Positions 11,201 through 20,198 of a stretch of DNA of 64,000 nt are shown here, piece by piece. Location of the stretch: assembly GCF_003058365.1 (NCBI RefSeq), contig NZ_CP028858.1:2592836-2656835 (forward strand), in the 5' to 3' direction. Source of the stretch: Halococcoides cellulosivorans (GTDB lineage: Archaea; Halobacteriota; Halobacteria; Halobacteriales; Haloarculaceae). The translations under genes and the position numbers were made by a program. How positions within the stretch are numbered: the stretch's first letter is position 1; each line of letters starts with the position of its first letter. The notes beneath the pieces were generated by a model that was not told the DNA's origin, did no database searches, and saw nothing but the letters and a program-made list of their open reading frames with translations.

Positions 11201-11478
11201 GAGTCGGTCGTTTCGTCCGGAAGATCGGCGAGTTCCTCGATGACGTCTTCCCAATTCACGGCGACATTCGCGAGTTCTTTCGTCTCGGATCGGGCATCCT
11301 GCTCTTCGATCGCTTCTTGCAGTGATACGCTGAACTCAGTCGCGACGTGTTCGAGATCTTCGGAATGGGTTCGCCTTCGGATGATGTCCTTTGCCTTGTC
11401 CGCTCCAGCAGCCGTACCCGCTGTGATGCCCGCCGCTACCAAATTCACACACAACGGAAGCACAACTGGATCGGTCAT
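8212..11478 (-). CDS. STAND-type NTPase with C-terminal TPR repeats (NLR-like)
   Basis: A 1088-residue protein. A P-loop (GRAGAGKST) sits near residue 271, followed by a Walker B-like LVVVEDVV at about 325 and a helical NTPase domain; residues about 700-1000 are tetratricopeptide repeats of 40 residues (LGxxDDAREYHEESLAITRELGDRQGEA pattern). The N-terminus is helical with a Gly/Ala-rich segment, perhaps membrane-associated or an effector. P-loop plus superstructure repeats is the STAND/NLR layout, used in prokaryotic anti-phage sensing. The TPR coding units are near-identical 120-bp DNA repeats, so the sensor can change by unequal recombination. Start at ATG 11478. Defence role is inferred. 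Confidence 0.8.
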   Translation of the reverse strand: MTDPVVLPLCVNLVAAGITAGTAAGADKAKDIIRRRTHSEDLEHVATEFSVSLQEAIEEQDARSETKELANVAVNWEDVIEELADLPDETTDSPGRARVREQMPFIFNTGDTEEDAVRQVADAIAAANGFDLTNTPELRENLIDAVSQAYQSAIAEFQHQIAGTDLADVFQQELQLDLVDRLEDVQHQLSTLQEVNERLLEQPARNDGFRQLSTAYFERVPVSPERSWRTTFTLADVAAGIPARRCGRECDTAAEELRELLLESADRVVVGRAGAGKSTLCKQVAVDWYRDEATGPVFYRDSDQAQSHFQHRESLRAAIDRATGHVLVVVEDVVRPSANAALRLVEEYDTDSQVSFLLDAREEDLERDPGAQRLDVSRDRRHREILDNIEPYPLPKISETDVARTVDAFEEVTDRSVSESPTKLLETIQSEFIEGIGSYLLLSFHLPLGDSAIDRSDTSTTGLEAHVRSRYETLMNPGSDDALRDLSGFDSDLLADVGAMVALLSASKIGIHRELVHALGYVHGHDREVHEEIAAIQHELEGWFLFESDQEGQTPAYSMHPLWSTLYLRCLARDHSEKKSPSILTEKSEKHAGHALDSLFALFGDVEHRESLAAQVGSSAKLEELLSEPDETAREYVHSVFDLVTEWPVLAPLVGTVETARYELPENCSKETWRWVVRKRGVAHKGRGAYKKSQTEFKEHLQFARRKENRQGEAASLNNLGLVAKKLGENDDAREYHEESLAITRELGDRQGEAASLNNLGLVAGALGELDDAREYYEESLAITRELGDRQGEAASLGNLGLVARALGELDDAREYHEESLAITRELGDRQGEAVSLNNLGLVARALGEYEDAREYHEESLAITRELGDRQGEATSLNNLGVVAKKLGENDDAREYYEESLAITRELGDRQGEATSLGNLGLVARALGEYDAREYHEESLAIARDLGDREGEASVLEDLGTTLIVEGNPDDADEYLERSLDLAQEIGIPRQAALSCGMVAAVKLASGDVETAREERETALSSLREMGLLPDELRILRHHIRVERNHGDVDQARTLCQQAHNRIDSVDLPLSHHRERLENVCPGLADDR
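8625..9345. repeat. Tandem 120-bp repeats encoding TPR units
   Basis: Six head-to-tail units with a 120-bp period (landmarks near 8641, 8761, 8881, 9001, 9121 and 9241) lie inside the STAND gene. The copies differ at only a few positions each, far less than normal TPR divergence, which indicates recent amplification or gene conversion. Confidence 0.9.
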
Positions 11479-11579
11479 ATTGCGGTCTGTGGGTGGGGGA
11501 TTTCAAATAACCACAAGTTTCGATCGCAGGAGATCGGTTCAACTGGTTCGTCCCAGGATAACCACTGCGCCGGTCAGAC

Positions 11580-12467
11580 TCAGTACGTCTCTCCCGCCTC
11601 CACCAGGCCCCCATCCGTCTCGACGAGGACCGTGCCGCCGTTGTTCTACACCGGCGAATCCCGACCCCAGTACAGCGCGCCCTCGCCGTCGGTGCCCGAG
11701 CCCGTGTAGAGTGTCACCCGCTCGCCAGCCTCGAGCACGACGCCGTCGGGACGGTGTACGTCTTGTTCGCCTTGTCGCTCACCTACCAGCTCGAGAGATC
11801 GAGCGCCTCGTCACCCGCGTTCTCCAGGACGACGTACTCGTCGTTGAGGTTCTCGCGATCGTCACCCGCAGCGTCGGCGTGGATCTCGGCGATCTGCAAC
11901 GCTCCGGTCGAGCCCTCGAAGCCCCAGAGCCCGACGCCGTCCTCGCGGGCCTCGCGCTCGAGGGGGGTGAACCCATCGCGATAGCGGAATTCAGAGTCGC
12001 ACAGTCGGGCGTAGCCCTCGCGGAGCAGCTCGCGATTGAGCATCGAGTCCCCGACGAATAGGTAGACGAGCAGGCGGCCGTACGACCCGCGGTGATCGCC
12101 ACCGACGACGATCTCGACCGAGCGATTCCCGACGCGGGACTCGACGAATGCGCTGGCGTTGTCGCCCCAGTCGCTGAGCCACGACCGACCGGCGAGCGTG
12201 TCTGGGACACCCTGGAACTCCGCCGGGTCGACGCCGGTGTGGAGCTGGCGCGTCGACGCTGAGCAGGCGAAGCGTTTTGCGCGTCCCGTTTGCGTAGCTC
12301 ACCTCGAGGGTGTCGCCCTAGACGCGCTCGACCGTGACGGTGGTCGATGTGGGGGTGGGGGCCGAAGTAGCGGTGGCTGTCGGCGTGGCGGTGTCGGGGG
12401 CCGGTCGGATCGGCGCGGTGCAGCCCGCCAGGAGGACGATCACGAGGAGCGCGAGGGCGCGTTTCAC
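11580..12467 (-). pseudogene. Decayed secreted thermonuclease with lamin-tail domain
   Basis: The minus strand encodes a lipoprotein-like start from GTG 12467 (KRALALLVIVLLAGC, lipobox LAGC) and a Thr/Pro-rich linker. A staphylococcal-nuclease (thermonuclease) body follows (GDTLEV, RLLSVDAP, then in another frame GDHRGSYGRLLVY, LLREGYARL), ending in a lamin-tail-like domain (DEYVVLENAGDEALDLSSW). The reading is broken by two frameshifts (near 12240 and near 11750) and by three TAG codons (near 12320, 11789 and 11647), so it cannot make one protein. The MBL lipoprotein at 24693 has the same type of lamin-tail domain. Confidence 0.75.
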
Positions 12468-12551
12468 GATGGAGGGGTCGGGCGAGGGAGAGGTGAAGGT
12501 TCGGGTGACGGCGGATCGGTAAGCCGAAGGTCGAGGCTTTCAAAGATATTA

Positions 12552-14093
12552 ATGATGGACCTTTCGGACGCGGATCTTGAGGATACTGGCCTTTCGGATT
12601 CGGATATTGAGGATGGTGACCTTTCGGACGCAAATCTTGTAAATATCGATCTGTCGGACGCAGATCTGTCGGAGGCCAACTTGCGGGACGCGGATCTGAG
12701 AAGTGCTGACCTATCGGGCTCAAATATTCGAAATGCTAACTTGTGCCGTGCGAATATTCAAGAGGCTAACCTGTCCGACGCAGACTTATCTTTGGCCAAT
12801 ATTTCGTAGGCAAAATTGCTTAACGTTAATTTACAGAACGCGGATCTCTTTAAAGCCGACCTGTCGGACGCGGATCTCGGGAGTGCCAACCTGTCGGACG
12901 TGAATCTTATGATGGCCAACATTCATGAGGCGAATCTTGGCCATGCCGACCTGTCTGACGCGAATCTGATAGCGGCCAACATTCAAGACGCAGATTATTC
13001 GTTTGCTGAATTGCCGAGAGCGCTTCTGTGGTCAGCCAAACTACATGGCACGAATTTACATCGTTCAGACCTCTCGGGCGCAGAATTCCTATTTTCAACC
13101 ATTGAAGAGGCCGATTTTACTGGGGCGAATCTTGAAGATGTTGATTTATCCAATGCTGAGGTTCACAACTGCATCTTCGAGGGTGCGAATCTGACTTCTA
13201 TGGAATGCGACGGTGCGACCTTTGGAGGAAACTACCTCTATGCGGCCCGATTGCTGGATATACATATCTCGGATAGAACTAACTTCGAGGCACCACCAGG
13301 CGACGTGTTCGACGCTGACCCGATCGACACGCCATCCCTCGAAATCCCTCCGGCCATTGATTCAATCGAGTGGATCGTTCTCAACCCGGATCTCGATTCA
13401 GTCGAGATCGATGCCGAAGACCATCACCTTCGCGACCCGGACCCATCGATCTTCGAGATCAAGCGTCGGGGCCTTCGCCGGTGGTTCGCCCTCCGTCGCA
13501 TGGACGATCCCGACACCGACGAGAAAGGCATCACGCACTTCGAGAAGGCCAGGAACGCTTACCGCGAACGAGAACGCCTCTATCGCGAGAACTCCCTCAC
13601 GGATCGGATCGGCGACGCATACGAGGGTGCGAAGCGGGCTCAACACCGCGAAGCGCTCGCAAAAGGCAATTGGTTTTCGTACGTCGGTCTGGCCGCTCGA
13701 AAATGGACGATGGGGTACGGGGAGCGTCCGTGGCTATTGGTGGGAATTTCCGGGGTCTTAATCATCGGTTCGGCGGTGTTCTATCCGATGCTCGGGGGCG
13801 TCCAGGTTGGCGACGGATCGGGCGATATCGTCGGCGGATCGATTCTCACGCGGATTCCTCCGCTGGTCCCCGACGCAGTCGCGTCATTGCCGCTCGTCGA
13901 GCCGCTGGCGCATCACGGGTCGGTGTTCCTCACGAGCCTGTACTTCAGCGTGATCACATTCACGACGCTGGGATACGGAGGGATTCAGCCGCATGGGTCA
14001 CTGGTGAAGGCGTTCGCGTCGCTTGAGTCTCTCATCGGGACGATCATCCTCGCGATGTTCGTGGCTGTCTACGCTCGAAATAAGATGCGGTAG
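12552..14093 (+). CDS. Pentapeptide-repeat protein with C-terminal ion-channel pore, interrupted by TAG
   Basis: From ATG 12552 the frame encodes about 30 pentapeptide repeats (A(D/N)LxX), a charged linker and a C-terminal pore module with two membrane segments around ITFTTLGYGG, the TxGYG-like filter of K+-type channels. The gene would be 514 codons, but codon 86 (12807-12809) is TAG. The pentapeptide phase is kept exactly on both sides (ANIS-stop-AKLLN), so the TAG replaces one repeat residue rather than marking a gene end. Either it is a nonsense mutation, with a shorter protein starting later (for example ATG 12909), or the codon is read through. Family knowledge: pentapeptide-channel fusions are common haloarchaeal membrane proteins. 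Confidence 0.75.
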
Positions 14094-14246
14094 GGGCTCG
14101 GGCGAGATCGTCGTCCGATTTGAGATCGAGGAGAAGAATGAGATAATCGGGCTCTTCGGCTCGGTCTCTTACGATCAGGGTGCTGGCCCGGCGAAAGGGC
14201 CGAGCTGTGCCAGAAATATATTGATAGGCAGAGTCAAAATAACCGC

Positions 14247-14870
14247 ATGGAGAATATTAGAGCCTGGATCTCTCGTCGTCGAGTCACATTTGGATTGGCT
14301 CTTTTCTTCACACTCTGGTTCGGTTTAGAACTCATCGTCTACACTCGCTTTGGGCTTGAAACGGCCGAATACTGGTTTTACTGGGAGAAGGACCGATTCC
14401 TCACCTCATTCGACCCGGGATTGGTTCTTTCCCCGATTTCCCACGAGTTGGATAATTTCAAGCACATACTTGGAAATGTACTGTTCCTCGTCTTTGCAGG
14501 ATCGGTTGTCGAGACGGAGGTCAAGGAAAGTGACGTATTTCTATTAGTCGTTGGTTTTGCATACTTATCGACGCTCATTGCCAACATCACTGCTCCAATT
14601 CACGAAGTTTGGGGCATCGTTGGAGCAAGTGGCGGAATATACTCGCTAATTTCGTATGGTGGCGCTATGGTGATATTAGACGATAGAGAGCTTTCAGAGG
14701 GTGATTTCATATATTCCGTCTCTCGCCTAATTTTGGTACTGATTGCAGCCTATGCCCTCCTATCTGAACTTAAAGGGGGTGGGAACATCGCCCACATAGT
14801 TGGCTGGTTCTGTGGGTTGATCTTTTATATGATGAGATATTCGAAACCAATCGAATATAGTTGGAGATGA
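14247..14870 (+). CDS. Rhomboid-family intramembrane serine protease
   Basis: A 207-residue, six-segment membrane protein. Rhomboid hallmarks are in order: HILGNVLFL in segment 2 (HxxxN oxyanion-hole residues), GIVGASGGIYSL (GxSG with the nucleophilic Ser) in segment 4, and NIAHIVGWFCGLI carrying the catalytic His in segment 6. The protein would cleave transmembrane substrates within the membrane. Start at ATG 14247. It has lower GC than its neighbours and no operon partner. The catalytic residues all appear present, so it is probably active. Confidence 0.88.
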   Translation: MENIRAWISRRRVTFGLALFFTLWFGLELIVYTRFGLETAEYWFYWEKDRFLTSFDPGLVLSPISHELDNFKHILGNVLFLVFAGSVVETEVKESDVFLLVVGFAYLSTLIANITAPIHEVWGIVGASGGIYSLISYGGAMVILDDRELSEGDFIYSVSRLILVLIAAYALLSELKGGGNIAHIVGWFCGLIFYMMRYSKPIEYSWR

Positions 14871-14889
14871 ATAATTCCATTTCACTTTT

Positions 14890-15195
14890 TGTCGACGCTC
14901 GTCGAGACGTTGGCGCACTGGGGATCGGTGCGGAGCTGTCCGTCTCGACGCGAACTCACGACGCTTGAGGGACATATAGGGCAAGCGCGGCGAAGTATAG
15001 CGCAAGGATCGACTGGTAAAGGCGTTCCAAGCTTTCGGACACCTGCTTGATGTCCCGGCCGACTAACCGGGAGGCCTCGCAAATATTTGTTGACTCACGT
15101 TCTGCGATCGCCTGAAGCAGGTCGATCGGCCACGGTGGGGGGGACCTGTACCAGCTGATCGGTCGTTTCGAAGCTCAGCCGGCGTGGAGATTTTT
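14890..15195 (-). pseudogene. Remnant of an HVO_A0114-like wHTH gene
   Basis: Minus-strand sequence here is clearly related to the intact gene at 16380-16784. The segments matching its DNA-binding helices (positions 15041-15065 against 16529-16553) and its STDQLA-type segment (15160-15180 against 16640-16660) are recognisable, but frames are lost and no start is present. It is a dead duplicate of the antitoxin-like gene 1.3 kb away. Confidence 0.6.
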
Positions 15196-15268
15196 CGTCT
15201 GAGTGGCAGTCGACTCGACTCCACCAGAATCTGGATAGAATCAAGTGACAGCCGTAGAATTACCGTCC

Positions 15269-16237
15269 ATGGACGACACAGCAGTCACCAGTTCGTCAAA
15301 CGCGACGATATCAGACATCGGAGAGCAGGAAACTGACTTCGAACCGACTGCCCGGCCCGACGATGTGTTCTTCGCGATCGTCGATCCGGAGCACCTAGTC
15401 GAAGTCGCCACCGTTCACGGCCAGACGGACGGCAACGCCGTTGTCCTCGTTCGTGGTGAACATGGGCTCCGCGTCCGGGGTCGAAGCTACAACTGTTACT
15501 GGTTCGATATCGACCTTCCACGCCGGGTCTTGGAACTGATCGAGGGCGACGACGCAGATTTCTGGATTGACCCAGACGCACTCGGTGAAGTTGCCCGGAC
15601 GACCCAGAGTGATCGTGTCGCACTCCGGGGGACGCCGGATGGGCATCTCATTCTGGAGAGCCCTGATGGAGTGACTGACCTCTACGCTGATTCGCTCCCG
15701 CTTCTCAAAGAAGACTCCGAGGAGGAGAGCATGAACCCTGAACAGCCCAAATCAGAGCTCCGTGAAACGAACCGGTTCGACCTGACCGAGGTGAGTCACG
15801 TTTATAATAAGTATGGGTCGTTTTCCGTGGACGCAGAGCTACTCCAGGGGATCGCAAGCGCTGATCGAAACCACGATCATATGATTTTGAGCGTGGACGT
15901 GGCGGATGACACTGTCGAGTGGTCGTTCTTCGACATCGAGGAGGAAACGCACACAGTCGGTCTGTCGATCGGACCAGATCGCCTGGCATCAGTACCAACA
16001 TCGGCTGGAGACGAACTCCAGACAGACGCCACCATCCATCGGCCGATCTGTCGAGAGGGATTCGAAGATGCAGTCGCGACGTTTCGTGGGTCCGTCGAAA
16101 TCTGGTTTAGTCATATCTTCCTGAGCCAGGTGTACGCACAGTACACTCGTGGAGCTGGGGGTCTCCCAGTCTACGCCCTGCTTGGACACGAACAAGAGGC
16201 TGAATCGACGATGGAGGAGATGCTCGAATTGTCGTAG
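15269..16237 (+). CDS. Unrecognised acidic protein, possibly clamp-like fold
   Basis: From ATG 15269 (GTG 15245 is an in-frame alternative) it encodes 322 residues rich in Asp and Glu, without membrane segments. It has two similar halves: DDVFFAIVDPEHLVEVA... at the start, and TEVSHVYNKYGSFSVDAELLQGI later, ending in VEIWFSHIFLSQVYAQY and LPVYALLG. The last segments faintly resemble the C-terminal strands of a PCNA-type sliding clamp. That similarity is weak and I do not assign the function. It stands alone upstream of the toxin-antitoxin pair. Confidence 0.65.
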   Translation: MDDTAVTSSSNATISDIGEQETDFEPTARPDDVFFAIVDPEHLVEVATVHGQTDGNAVVLVRGEHGLRVRGRSYNCYWFDIDLPRRVLELIEGDDADFWIDPDALGEVARTTQSDRVALRGTPDGHLILESPDGVTDLYADSLPLLKEDSEEESMNPEQPKSELRETNRFDLTEVSHVYNKYGSFSVDAELLQGIASADRNHDHMILSVDVADDTVEWSFFDIEEETHTVGLSIGPDRLASVPTSAGDELQTDATIHRPICREGFEDAVATFRGSVEIWFSHIFLSQVYAQYTRGAGGLPVYALLGHEQEAESTMEEMLELS

Positions 16238-16379
16238 CTGACACAGAGAGTGCTATCTTTCGGGGGAACGTTATCGGAGGAAATCAGACCCAGAGCCAGA
16301 TAGACCACATTCAGTCTCAAAGACTTCGCGACCACCAATCGGAACGAAACCAGACCATATTTCAAAATGAACCCATGGC

Positions 16380-16784
16380 TCACGCCGGCTGGACATCCGG
16401 ATCAGCCGCGTCCCGGAGCGGGAGCTGAATGTCGATCTCGTCGTAGGGGACCACCGGTCGCTTCGCTCGTCCCTCGTCGACGAACTCCACGACACCGTAC
16501 TCCTCGAGGCGCTCCAGGTTCCCAGACACCTGCTTGATGTCCCGGTCGACCAGCCGGGCGGCCTCGCGGATACTCGACGGCTCATGCTCTGCGATCGCCT
16601 TGAGGAGGTCCATCGCCCGTGGGGTGAAGACCTGCGCCAGCTGATCGGTCGTCTCGAAGCTCAACCGGCTGGGGGCACCGCCAGCCGGGGCATCGTCGTC
16701 GAGTACCTGATCGAACGCGTCACGGGTCCGCTGCTGGACGTCACCGATCGATTCGACGGTCACGATGAGAGTGTTTCGGGTCAT
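16380..16784 (-). CDS. HVO_A0114-like wHTH DNA-binding protein (probable antitoxin)
   Basis: 134 residues. The middle holds a winged helix (PRAMDLLKAIAEHEPSSIREAARLVDRD, then a recognition helix and a basic wing GRAKRPVVPY). It is the second gene of a two-gene unit, 3 bp after the TumE-like gene. This pairing of a DUF6516/TumE protein with an HVO_A0114-type regulator is a recurrent toxin-antitoxin layout. It probably neutralises the partner and represses the pair's promoter. A decayed second copy lies at 14890-15195. Confidence 0.75.
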   Translation of the reverse strand: MTRNTLIVTVESIGDVQQRTRDAFDQVLDDDAPAGGAPSRLSFETTDQLAQVFTPRAMDLLKAIAEHEPSSIREAARLVDRDIKQVSGNLERLEEYGVVEFVDEGRAKRPVVPYDEIDIQLPLRDAADPDVQPA

Positions 16785-16787
16785 GGG

Positions 16788-17093
16788 TTAGGGTTCGTCG
16801 CGGTGGTGTTCGACCTCGGTCCAGAACCGATCCTGGACGGCGTCGTAGCCGGGGAAGTCGTACGCGTCGTCGAGACCGTCCGACGTGTGGCGCTCGTGGA
16901 CGCCGTGGGAGTTATCGTACCGGACGATCGTCTCGCCCCCGACAGTACCGTAGTGGAGCCGGTACTTGATCCCGTCCGGGAAATTCTCGGACTCCGGCAC
17001 GGACAACACGCGAACACGGAGGACCGTTCCATCGTCGAAGTGCCGTTCCGTGTCTTCCACCACGCGCACGTCGTCTTCGGGGGCCATCGACAT
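16788..17093 (-). CDS. TumE/DUF6516-like toxin
   Basis: 101 residues, starting MSMAPEDDVRVVED. The central part (VLRVRVLSVPESEN, then IKYRLHYG, then IVRYDNSHGVHERH) fits the DUF6516/TumE toxin family, which has a conserved RYDN-H-x-H stretch near the C-terminus. It is transcribed first in a unit with the wHTH gene. The A/T-rich stretch upstream (17095-17130) is the likely promoter. The toxin assignment rests on motif likeness and context. Confidence 0.7.
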   Translation of the reverse strand: MSMAPEDDVRVVEDTERHFDDGTVLRVRVLSVPESENFPDGIKYRLHYGTVGGETIVRYDNSHGVHERHTSDGLDDAYDFPGYDAVQDRFWTEVEHHRDEP

Positions 17094-17245
17094 ATGATGT
17101 TACAGGCCACATCATTATTAATGTTGTGGTGGAGAACATCACAATGGCATCAATGCCGGTCGTGTCGTGTGATTTCTGGCGAAACAGGATATATTTCGTC
17201 TGTGCAGTCAACAGAACCATAATGCCTCGGATACGATAGGTGGAC

Positions 17246-18487
17246 ATGCCAACTGCCGCCGATACAGACCAGCCTCGATGGACCTTGCTCGACCTCGAGG
17301 GCCTCGCGGCCGCCTACTGGGACGAGATCGCACCCGTGCTGCGGGCCGAAGGGCGGGACCCAGAAACTGACCGGCCCTCGTACGAGTGGCTATCAGAGAA
17401 CGGGTGCCGCGGTCTCACCTACGCACTGCGGGAGTACCACGACCTCTCGTTTTCGGAGTTCTGGAACGACCATCTCGACACGGAATCCCCGGGGTACGAC
17501 TGGGAGATCGACCATCGACCGACGATCGATGCGCTCGAACGTTACCTCGACCGCCAGCAACAGCGACTCTCCTGGAGTGAGAGCACCGTCCAGACCCATC
17601 GCTACCGGCTGGCGCAGTACGTCCGCGCGTACGAGGACGTCAACGGAACCAGCGATGTCCTCACGCCGGTCGCCCGCGACAGCGATGTCCCGGCCTCGGT
17701 GGCCGTCGACGCGTGCTGGGACACCTTCGACGCGCTCGACCGGACCGTTGATCGCACCACGCTTCGGCGGATCTACAAGTCGACGTCCAGCTGGTACTCG
17801 ACGCTCGTGAGCCGGCGTGAGGCCGCGCTGAACCCGACCGACGGCCTAGACTACGACTGGGGCGGAAAGGACCGTGATGGCGACAAGAACCCGCCGCTCG
17901 CCCCAGAGCACGTCCGGGCGCTGTACGACGCCGCTGCGGACACTCGCGAGCGTCTCCTCGTCGTCGCCCTCTGCGCGTGGGGGCTCCGGTCGGGTGAGGT
18001 CGCGGCGTTGCATCGCCGACAGCTCAACCTCGAGGACGATCACCCACACGTCGCGTTCGACGAGCGGAAGAACGGCCCCGGGACAGTCGCCGTGATCTAC
18101 GGCGCCGACGTCGCCCGTGATCGGATCGTCACGCTCGTCGAGGACGACGACTGGAACGGCTACCTGTTCCCGTCCGACCGATCGGCGTCAGGCCACCGCA
18201 CGCGAGGGACGATCGGCGACTGGTTCGACGACCTCGCCGACCGGGCCGGGCTGCCCGAGGAGATCAACGGTCGCGAACCGATCCCCCAGATGGCGCGGCG
18301 GTTCTGGTACGATCGGTATTCAGATACTGTGGAGCAACTCGTCGAACACCAGATTTCGGAAATCGCTGAGGAACAGGGGAGTGCGTCAGCCGACGTCGTT
18401 TGGCAGGACTATCTCGAGGAAGATCGCCGACGCGAACTCCGGCGGGAGTTCATGCGCGAGAAGCTGAGTGAGGCATTTGGAGACTAA
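17246..18487 (+). CDS. Tyrosine recombinase / phage-type integrase
   Basis: 413 residues from ATG 17246. The N-terminal part is a haloarchaeal integrase arm domain (RWTLLDLEGLAAAYWDE), followed by a SAM-like core-binding region (about 100-200) and a catalytic domain with the first Arg in LCAWGLRSGEVAALH. The usual HxxR box appears as PQMARRFWYDRY, so one catalytic position differs from the consensus. Its 5' end is duplicated in truncated form at 7971-8016, suggesting that it or a relative has moved DNA in this region. Confidence 0.8.
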   Translation: MPTAADTDQPRWTLLDLEGLAAAYWDEIAPVLRAEGRDPETDRPSYEWLSENGCRGLTYALREYHDLSFSEFWNDHLDTESPGYDWEIDHRPTIDALERYLDRQQQRLSWSESTVQTHRYRLAQYVRAYEDVNGTSDVLTPVARDSDVPASVAVDACWDTFDALDRTVDRTTLRRIYKSTSSWYSTLVSRREAALNPTDGLDYDWGGKDRDGDKNPPLAPEHVRALYDAAADTRERLLVVALCAWGLRSGEVAALHRRQLNLEDDHPHVAFDERKNGPGTVAVIYGADVARDRIVTLVEDDDWNGYLFPSDRSASGHRTRGTIGDWFDDLADRAGLPEEINGREPIPQMARRFWYDRYSDTVEQLVEHQISEIAEEQGSASADVVWQDYLEEDRRRELRREFMREKLSEAFGD

Positions 18488-18491
18488 TCTC

Positions 18492-20198
18492 CTACAGGCT
18501 CCAGATGTCGACTGCAATCTCAGCGAGTCTCCTACTCCGCTTTTGTATCGATTGCGTGTCCCACCGTTCCTTCCCTTGCAGTTCGTGAGTCATTTTGAAA
18601 TCGGTTGCTTCCTCCGTGTAGTAGTTTTGTTTCTCTTCGAGCGTCCTGTTCGACGCTCGGATATTCGGATCACTTTCCAGTAGCGTCAAATTGCCGATTC
18701 GCTTTTTGTACTCTTCGTGGTCGTCATCGGAGATATTGAACGGTTTGAGCCACAGCTTTCGCAGACTTTGTCCGGGTCGCTCAGGGAGAATGTGTTCGAT
18801 GTGGACCTCGTACCGACTCTGGCTCACACGTTTGCCACCCTGGCCGTAGTGTTTTTCTTCGATGTTGCTCAGGATGTACTTCGTCCGATCAGTCTTTCTG
18901 AAACTCTCCCGTCGGAAATACTGCATGAACTGTTCATCGCTGGGGATCCTATCTTCTGATTTAAGGTACTCGTCCATGTACGCGAGAGGGTCCTCCGTTT
19001 CGAACATCTCCTGTGCGAGATGGTTGAACATCGTATCGTGAGGACTCGTGCTCCTGTCGCAGATCTGTCTCCGAAGCATCAGCACGTTTGATTTCTCGAT
19101 CATCCGCTTCAGCCTCTCCACGTTATCAGTTTTGGAAAACGCACGGAGAAATAGCGTAAATGGTGTGATGGACACGGTTTTCGCGTCTTTGAGCAATCGT
19201 TTGACCTCAACGTTTGCAGACCTGTCGAACATATCGATATCCTGCTCTATCAGTTTTCGATAGAGGGTCGACTTGTCTCTGATATCTTCCATCAGCGTCT
19301 CGATATCGCTGGTATCCTCGATACTATTAATGAACGTCGGCTCGTACAGTTTGTTCGTTGTAATTTTATCGTTGACTCCATACTGATCTGATGCCATGAA
19401 GTATTGCCGAAAGAACGTAGTTCCGGGGCTGTTGATGCCCGAGATCTGATCGATATTTTCTATCACGTCACCCCAAAGGTTCTCGATTCGGTCCTCAACC
19501 TCCTGTTTCGAGGCCTGCATGAGGAGATAATTCTTCATCAGATCGATCGGGGAGAGCGATAAACCTCTGTTGTTCATTGCCTCGAAGAGTTGGTAGGCGT
19601 CCGAATGTTGCTCGACGGTGATCGCAACGTAGATGAGTTGGTCCAGAATACGGTCGTGAACCTCTTTGATGGCCTCTAAATCCCCAATATTCCCCAAATG
19701 TTGTATGAACGACTCGTATGCGTTGACGATGTTCTCGTTTTCGACCTCATCTGGATGACCCTTGATGAGATCCTCATACGAGTCTTGGTCTAGATTTCCA
19801 AGCAGCAGCCGGAATCCCTGCTGTTTGTTGTCACGGTCGACTAACCATAGCGACTCATTGATATTTTCGATTCTACTCTTCACATCCTCCTTTGGGAAGT
19901 GCTCATCGAGATAATCCCGGATAGCACAGAGAAGTATCGAAACAGTTGTGATGCGCTGCTGTCCGTCAACGATGTCGTATTTTGTAGCTCCTTGGGCCGA
20001 GGAACGAGACATGAAGACGATCGTCCCGAAGAAATGATCCTCATCATCGCCCTCAATTTTCTGTAAATCTTTCCAGAGGTCGTTGACCTGATTGCTCTCC
20101 CACGAATATCGCCGCTGATACGAGGGAATGATGAATTGGTCGTTGCTTTCGAAGAGAAAGCCCATCGAACGAGAGCTAATTTGATCCGCAATTTCCAT
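18492..20198 (-). CDS. GmrSD-type DUF262/DUF1524 protein (modification-dependent defence nuclease)
   Basis: 568 residues. The N-terminal DUF262 domain has the characteristic IPSYQRRYSWESNQVNDLWKD and YDIVDGQQRITTV motifs (ParB-like DGQQR nucleotide site). The C-terminus has a DUF1524 HNH-like segment (HIEHILPE, then KKRIGNLTLLES). Fused GmrS-GmrD proteins are NTP-dependent type IV enzymes that cut modified phage DNA. AT content is higher than in neighbours, and the stop abuts the integrase stop (4 bp apart, convergent), consistent with a mobile cargo gene. Confidence 0.85.
   Translation of the reverse strand: MEIADQISSRSMGFLFESNDQFIIPSYQRRYSWESNQVNDLWKDLQKIEGDDEDHFFGTIVFMSRSSAQGATKYDIVDGQQRITTVSILLCAIRDYLDEHFPKEDVKSRIENINESLWLVDRDNKQQGFRLLLGNLDQDSYEDLIKGHPDEVENENIVNAYESFIQHLGNIGDLEAIKEVHDRILDQLIYVAITVEQHSDAYQLFEAMNNRGLSLSPIDLMKNYLLMQASKQEVEDRIENLWGDVIENIDQISGINSPGTTFFRQYFMASDQYGVNDKITTNKLYEPTFINSIEDTSDIETLMEDIRDKSTLYRKLIEQDIDMFDRSANVEVKRLLKDAKTVSITPFTLFLRAFSKTDNVERLKRMIEKSNVLMLRRQICDRSTSPHDTMFNHLAQEMFETEDPLAYMDEYLKSEDRIPSDEQFMQYFRRESFRKTDRTKYILSNIEEKHYGQGGKRVSQSRYEVHIEHILPERPGQSLRKLWLKPFNISDDDHEEYKKRIGNLTLLESDPNIRASNRTLEEKQNYYTEEATDFKMTHELQGKERWDTQSIQKRSRRLAEIAVDIWSL

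Noticed and set aside
15269-16237. A PCNA sliding clamp
   Set aside because: Only faint likeness in two strands; no PIP-pocket or interdomain signature could be recognised.
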